Below are positions 62,348-64,000 of a stretch of DNA of 64,000 nt, piece after piece. The stretch lies in NCBI GenBank assembly GCA_963796915.1, contig CAWCNI010000004.1:1612001-1676000 (forward strand), written 5' to 3'. The notes beneath the pieces were generated by a model. The model saw only the letters and a list, made by a program, of their open reading frames with translations. It had not been told where the DNA came from and did not search any database. A program made the translations under genes and the position numbers. This DNA comes from JAENWD01 sp963796915 (lineage in GTDB: Bacteria > Acidobacteriota > Vicinamibacteria > Vicinamibacterales > JAENWD01). How positions within the stretch are numbered: position 1 is the stretch's first letter; every line of letters begins with the position of its first letter.

Positions 62348-63361
62348 ATGTCAGACCATCTACTCCGCCGCCGCGATCTGCTGGCCCTCGGCGCCATGAC
62401 GCCGCTGTTTTCGTCAGTGCCCGGCGCGTCTGCGCCTGCGCCAATGGCTGACACGCCGTCCACGGCGGCGCGCCGCGCCGAGCTCTACGCGCTGCTCGGC
62501 AAGGTGCCGGAGCGACAGCGGCCGATCAAGGCAGACAAGATCTCGGAGGCCGAGCGCGACGGCTACATCCTCGAGACGTGGCGGTTCGACCTGAACGGCC
62601 TGGAACCGGTGCCGGCCTACGTGGCACGGCCACGGCAGGCGTCGGGGCGCATGCCGGCGGTGCTCTTCAATCACTCACACGGCGGCGGCTACACGATTGG
62701 GAAAAAGGAATTCATCGAGGGACGCAGCTACCTGCAGCCGGAGCCGTACGCGAAGACGCTGACAGACCTGGGTTACGTCGCGCTGGCCATCGACGCCTGG
62801 GTCTTCGGCGAGCGCAGCCACGCGACCGAGGAAGACACCTTCAAGACGATGCTGTGGGAGGGCCGCGTGCTGTGGGGCATGATGGTCTACGACAGCCTGC
62901 GCGCGCTCGACTGGCTCGTGACCAGGCCCGACGTGGATCCGGCGCGGGTCGCGACACTCGGCATGTCCATGGGCAGCACGGCCGCGTGGTGGGTGGCGGC
63001 GCTCGACGAGCGCGTGAAAGTGACGGTGGACATCAACTGCCTGACCGACTTCCAGGCGTTGATCGCGCACCACGGCCTGAAGCTGCACGGCATCTACTAC
63101 TACGTGCCCGACCTGCTGAACCATTTCACGACGTCGCAAATCAACGCGCTGATCGCGCCGAGGGCGCACCTTGGGCTCGCCGGCCTGCGCGACGATCTGA
63201 CCCCGCAGGACGGGCTCGATCTTATCGACGGCGATCTGAAGCAGGCCTACACCGCCCTCGGTCATCCCGAACGCTGGAAGCTGCTGCGCTACGACGTCGC
63301 GCACCAGGAGACCCCCGAAGGCCGTCAGGCGATCGTGGCGTTCCTGAAGCAGTGGCTTTGA
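62348..63361 (+). CDS. Exported alpha/beta hydrolase (acetyl-xylan-esterase/DLH-like)
   Basis: The 337-aa protein starts at ATG 62348. 'LLRRRDLLALGAMTPLFSSV' is a TAT-type signal. The hydrolase has 'MPAVLFNHSHGGGYTIGK' (oxyanion-hole region), 'LGYVALAIDAWVFGERS', the nucleophile elbow 'VATLGMSMGSTAAWW' (Ser), a late Asp region 'AHLGLAGLRDDLTPQDG' and the catalytic His 'DVAHQETPEG'. This is the dienelactone-hydrolase/acetyl-xylan-esterase group. It probably removes acyl groups from polysaccharides or plant esters in the periplasm. It is tail to tail with the final gene. Confidence 0.88.
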   Translation: MSDHLLRRRDLLALGAMTPLFSSVPGASAPAPMADTPSTAARRAELYALLGKVPERQRPIKADKISEAERDGYILETWRFDLNGLEPVPAYVARPRQASGRMPAVLFNHSHGGGYTIGKKEFIEGRSYLQPEPYAKTLTDLGYVALAIDAWVFGERSHATEEDTFKTMLWEGRVLWGMMVYDSLRALDWLVTRPDVDPARVATLGMSMGSTAAWWVAALDERVKVTVDINCLTDFQALIAHHGLKLHGIYYYVPDLLNHFTTSQINALIAPRAHLGLAGLRDDLTPQDGLDLIDGDLKQAYTALGHPERWKLLRYDVAHQETPEGRQAIVAFLKQWL

Positions 63362-63397
63362 TACGAGGCCATCTTCAGACTGGCCGTCGCGGACGGG

Positions 63398-64000
63398 TTA
63401 CGACGGGCAACGTGCGGCGACGATCTCCTCGCGCTTCCGCTTGAACGCCGCGACCCATTCGTCCACGCTCGCGCCAGGCGGCGCCGGGGTCGCGTTCGGC
63501 TTGCGACTCCGGCGGTCCACCTGTGCAGCCTCGAACAGGTCGTGAATCTGCGCGTCGGTCAACTGCACGAGCAGGTTTGCCAGGAACACCCGGCCCGCCT
63601 CACTGATCGTCGGATCGCCGAGCGTCCCCGTATGCGAACGGCTCATGTGGCCGACGCAGGCGGCGGCATCGCGCCATACCGGGGTCTTCGACCAGGCCTC
63701 GAAGTTCACGCTGCCCTTCGCCTGCGAGTTCGAGAAATTGCCGTGGCCGAACGTCAGGCCCGTGTCACGAATGATCAGGAACGGCACCGCGCACGCGTCG
63801 TCGCCCGGTGTCGCGCCAGGACGGCAGACCATCTCCTGCTGCGCCGCTTTGTTGTCCGTGTGCTGCATCAGCACGGCGAGCAGCTTCAACGCGTCGCGTT
63901 GTGCCACCGTGGCCCCGCCGGCGGCTTCGTCGACGAGATCGAGCTCCTGCCATCCCCAGCCCGAGTCGTCGCCCGTCTTCACCTCGCGGCCTTCGGGCAG
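63398..64000 (-). CDS. Conserved hypothetical protein, N-terminus beyond window
   Basis: The frame is open to the window end ('LPEGREVKTGDDSGWGWQEL'), so at least 200 residues of a longer protein are seen. It includes 'AQRDALKLLAVLMQHTDNKA', 'VPFLIIRDTGLTFGHGNFSN', 'WRDAAACVGHMSRSHTG' and 'AGRVFLANLLVQLTDAQIHD', ending 'EIVAARCPS'. Several Cys pairs suggest export. I recall no named family; the 'HTDNKAxQ' segment has some resemblance to kinase-like catalytic loops, but this is weak. No function is proposed. Confidence 0.6.
   Translation of the reverse strand: MPEGREVKTGDDSGWGWQELDLVDEAAGGATVAQRDALKLLAVLMQHTDNKAAQQEMVCRPGATPGDDACAVPFLIIRDTGLTFGHGNFSNSQAKGSVNFEAWSKTPVWRDAAACVGHMSRSHTGTLGDPTISEAGRVFLANLLVQLTDAQIHDLFEAAQVDRRSRKPNATPAPPGASVDEWVAAFKRKREEIVAARCPS

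Noticed and set aside
63398..64000. Final partial gene as a kinase-like protein
   Set aside because: Only a weak resemblance around 'HTDNKA'; no nucleotide-binding motif is seen in the part available.

Overview
The window is uniformly GC-rich and reads like a chromosome segment of an uncultured Acidobacteriota, most likely class Vicinamibacteria. This is inferred from gene content: an Oar-type TonB-dependent receptor with an N-terminal carboxypeptidase-regulatory domain, a giant Ser/Thr kinase-ATPase-TPR regulator, ASPIC/UnbV-FG-GAP proteins, TAT-exported Gfo/Idh/MocA plus 3-keto-disaccharide-hydrolase pairs, CocE-type hydrolases and a PEP-CTERM protein. There is no rRNA, CRISPR array or intact transposase. 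One tRNA (Glu, UUC) is present.

Layout. 0-3.2 kb: Spy-like periplasmic protein and RND adaptor, divergent from an OmpR/EnvZ-type pair, with a 27-bp inverted repeat between them. 3.2-7.2 kb: frameshifted GH16 lipoprotein, TetA-like MFS exporter and Uup-type ABC-F ATPase. 7.2-10.4 kb: heptamer repeats, membrane protein, ECF sigma/anti-sigma pair and a frameshifted secreted protein. 10.4-15.4 kb: a palindromic miniature element, a polar amino-acid ABC transporter with binding protein fused to permease, a FixL-like kinase with a receiver-only partner, and a PRC-barrel gene behind a sigma-54-like promoter. 15.5-20.1 kb: tRNA-Glu followed by a decayed accessory stretch (ParD/ParE relics, broken lipoproteins, PEP-CTERM protein, small genes). 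20.2-31.4 kb: sodC, 3-keto-sugar genes, GAF-PAS protein, FG-GAP/YG-repeat secreted protein, DapA-like/SDR pair, GNAT and MFS. 31.4-34.1 kb: SsuABC/NrtABC-type importer. 34.2-40.3 kb: TPR-FG-GAP-UnbV, CRTAC1-type and RnfD/NqrB-like genes, riddled with single-base frameshifts. 40.4-44.7 kb: a minus-strand cluster of asparagine-synthetase-like, radical SAM, flavin-halogenase-like and an 89-aa 'NQ' heptad-repeat peptide. This looks like a peptide-modification (RiPP-like) locus and is the best candidate for an undescribed system. 44.8-64 kb: secreted peptidases and hydrolases, a cupin, the kinase-ATPase-TPR regulator, a B12-radical SAM enzyme, a TonB receptor, a threonine-dehydratase-like enzyme, an esterase-like hydrolase and a partial unknown gene.

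Two window-wide patterns matter. First, many genes begin only 6-15 nt after a TANNNT -10-like hexamer with no Shine-Dalgarno sequence, which suggests widespread leaderless or short-leader transcription. Second, about 27 genes or gene parts can be restored by single-base indels, about 21 of these indels lying within 36.1-40.0 kb. The restored frames have no internal stops and even recover the overlapping stop/start junctions, so local consensus error is more likely than gene decay there. In contrast, the ParD/ParE and TPR relics look like genuine decay.
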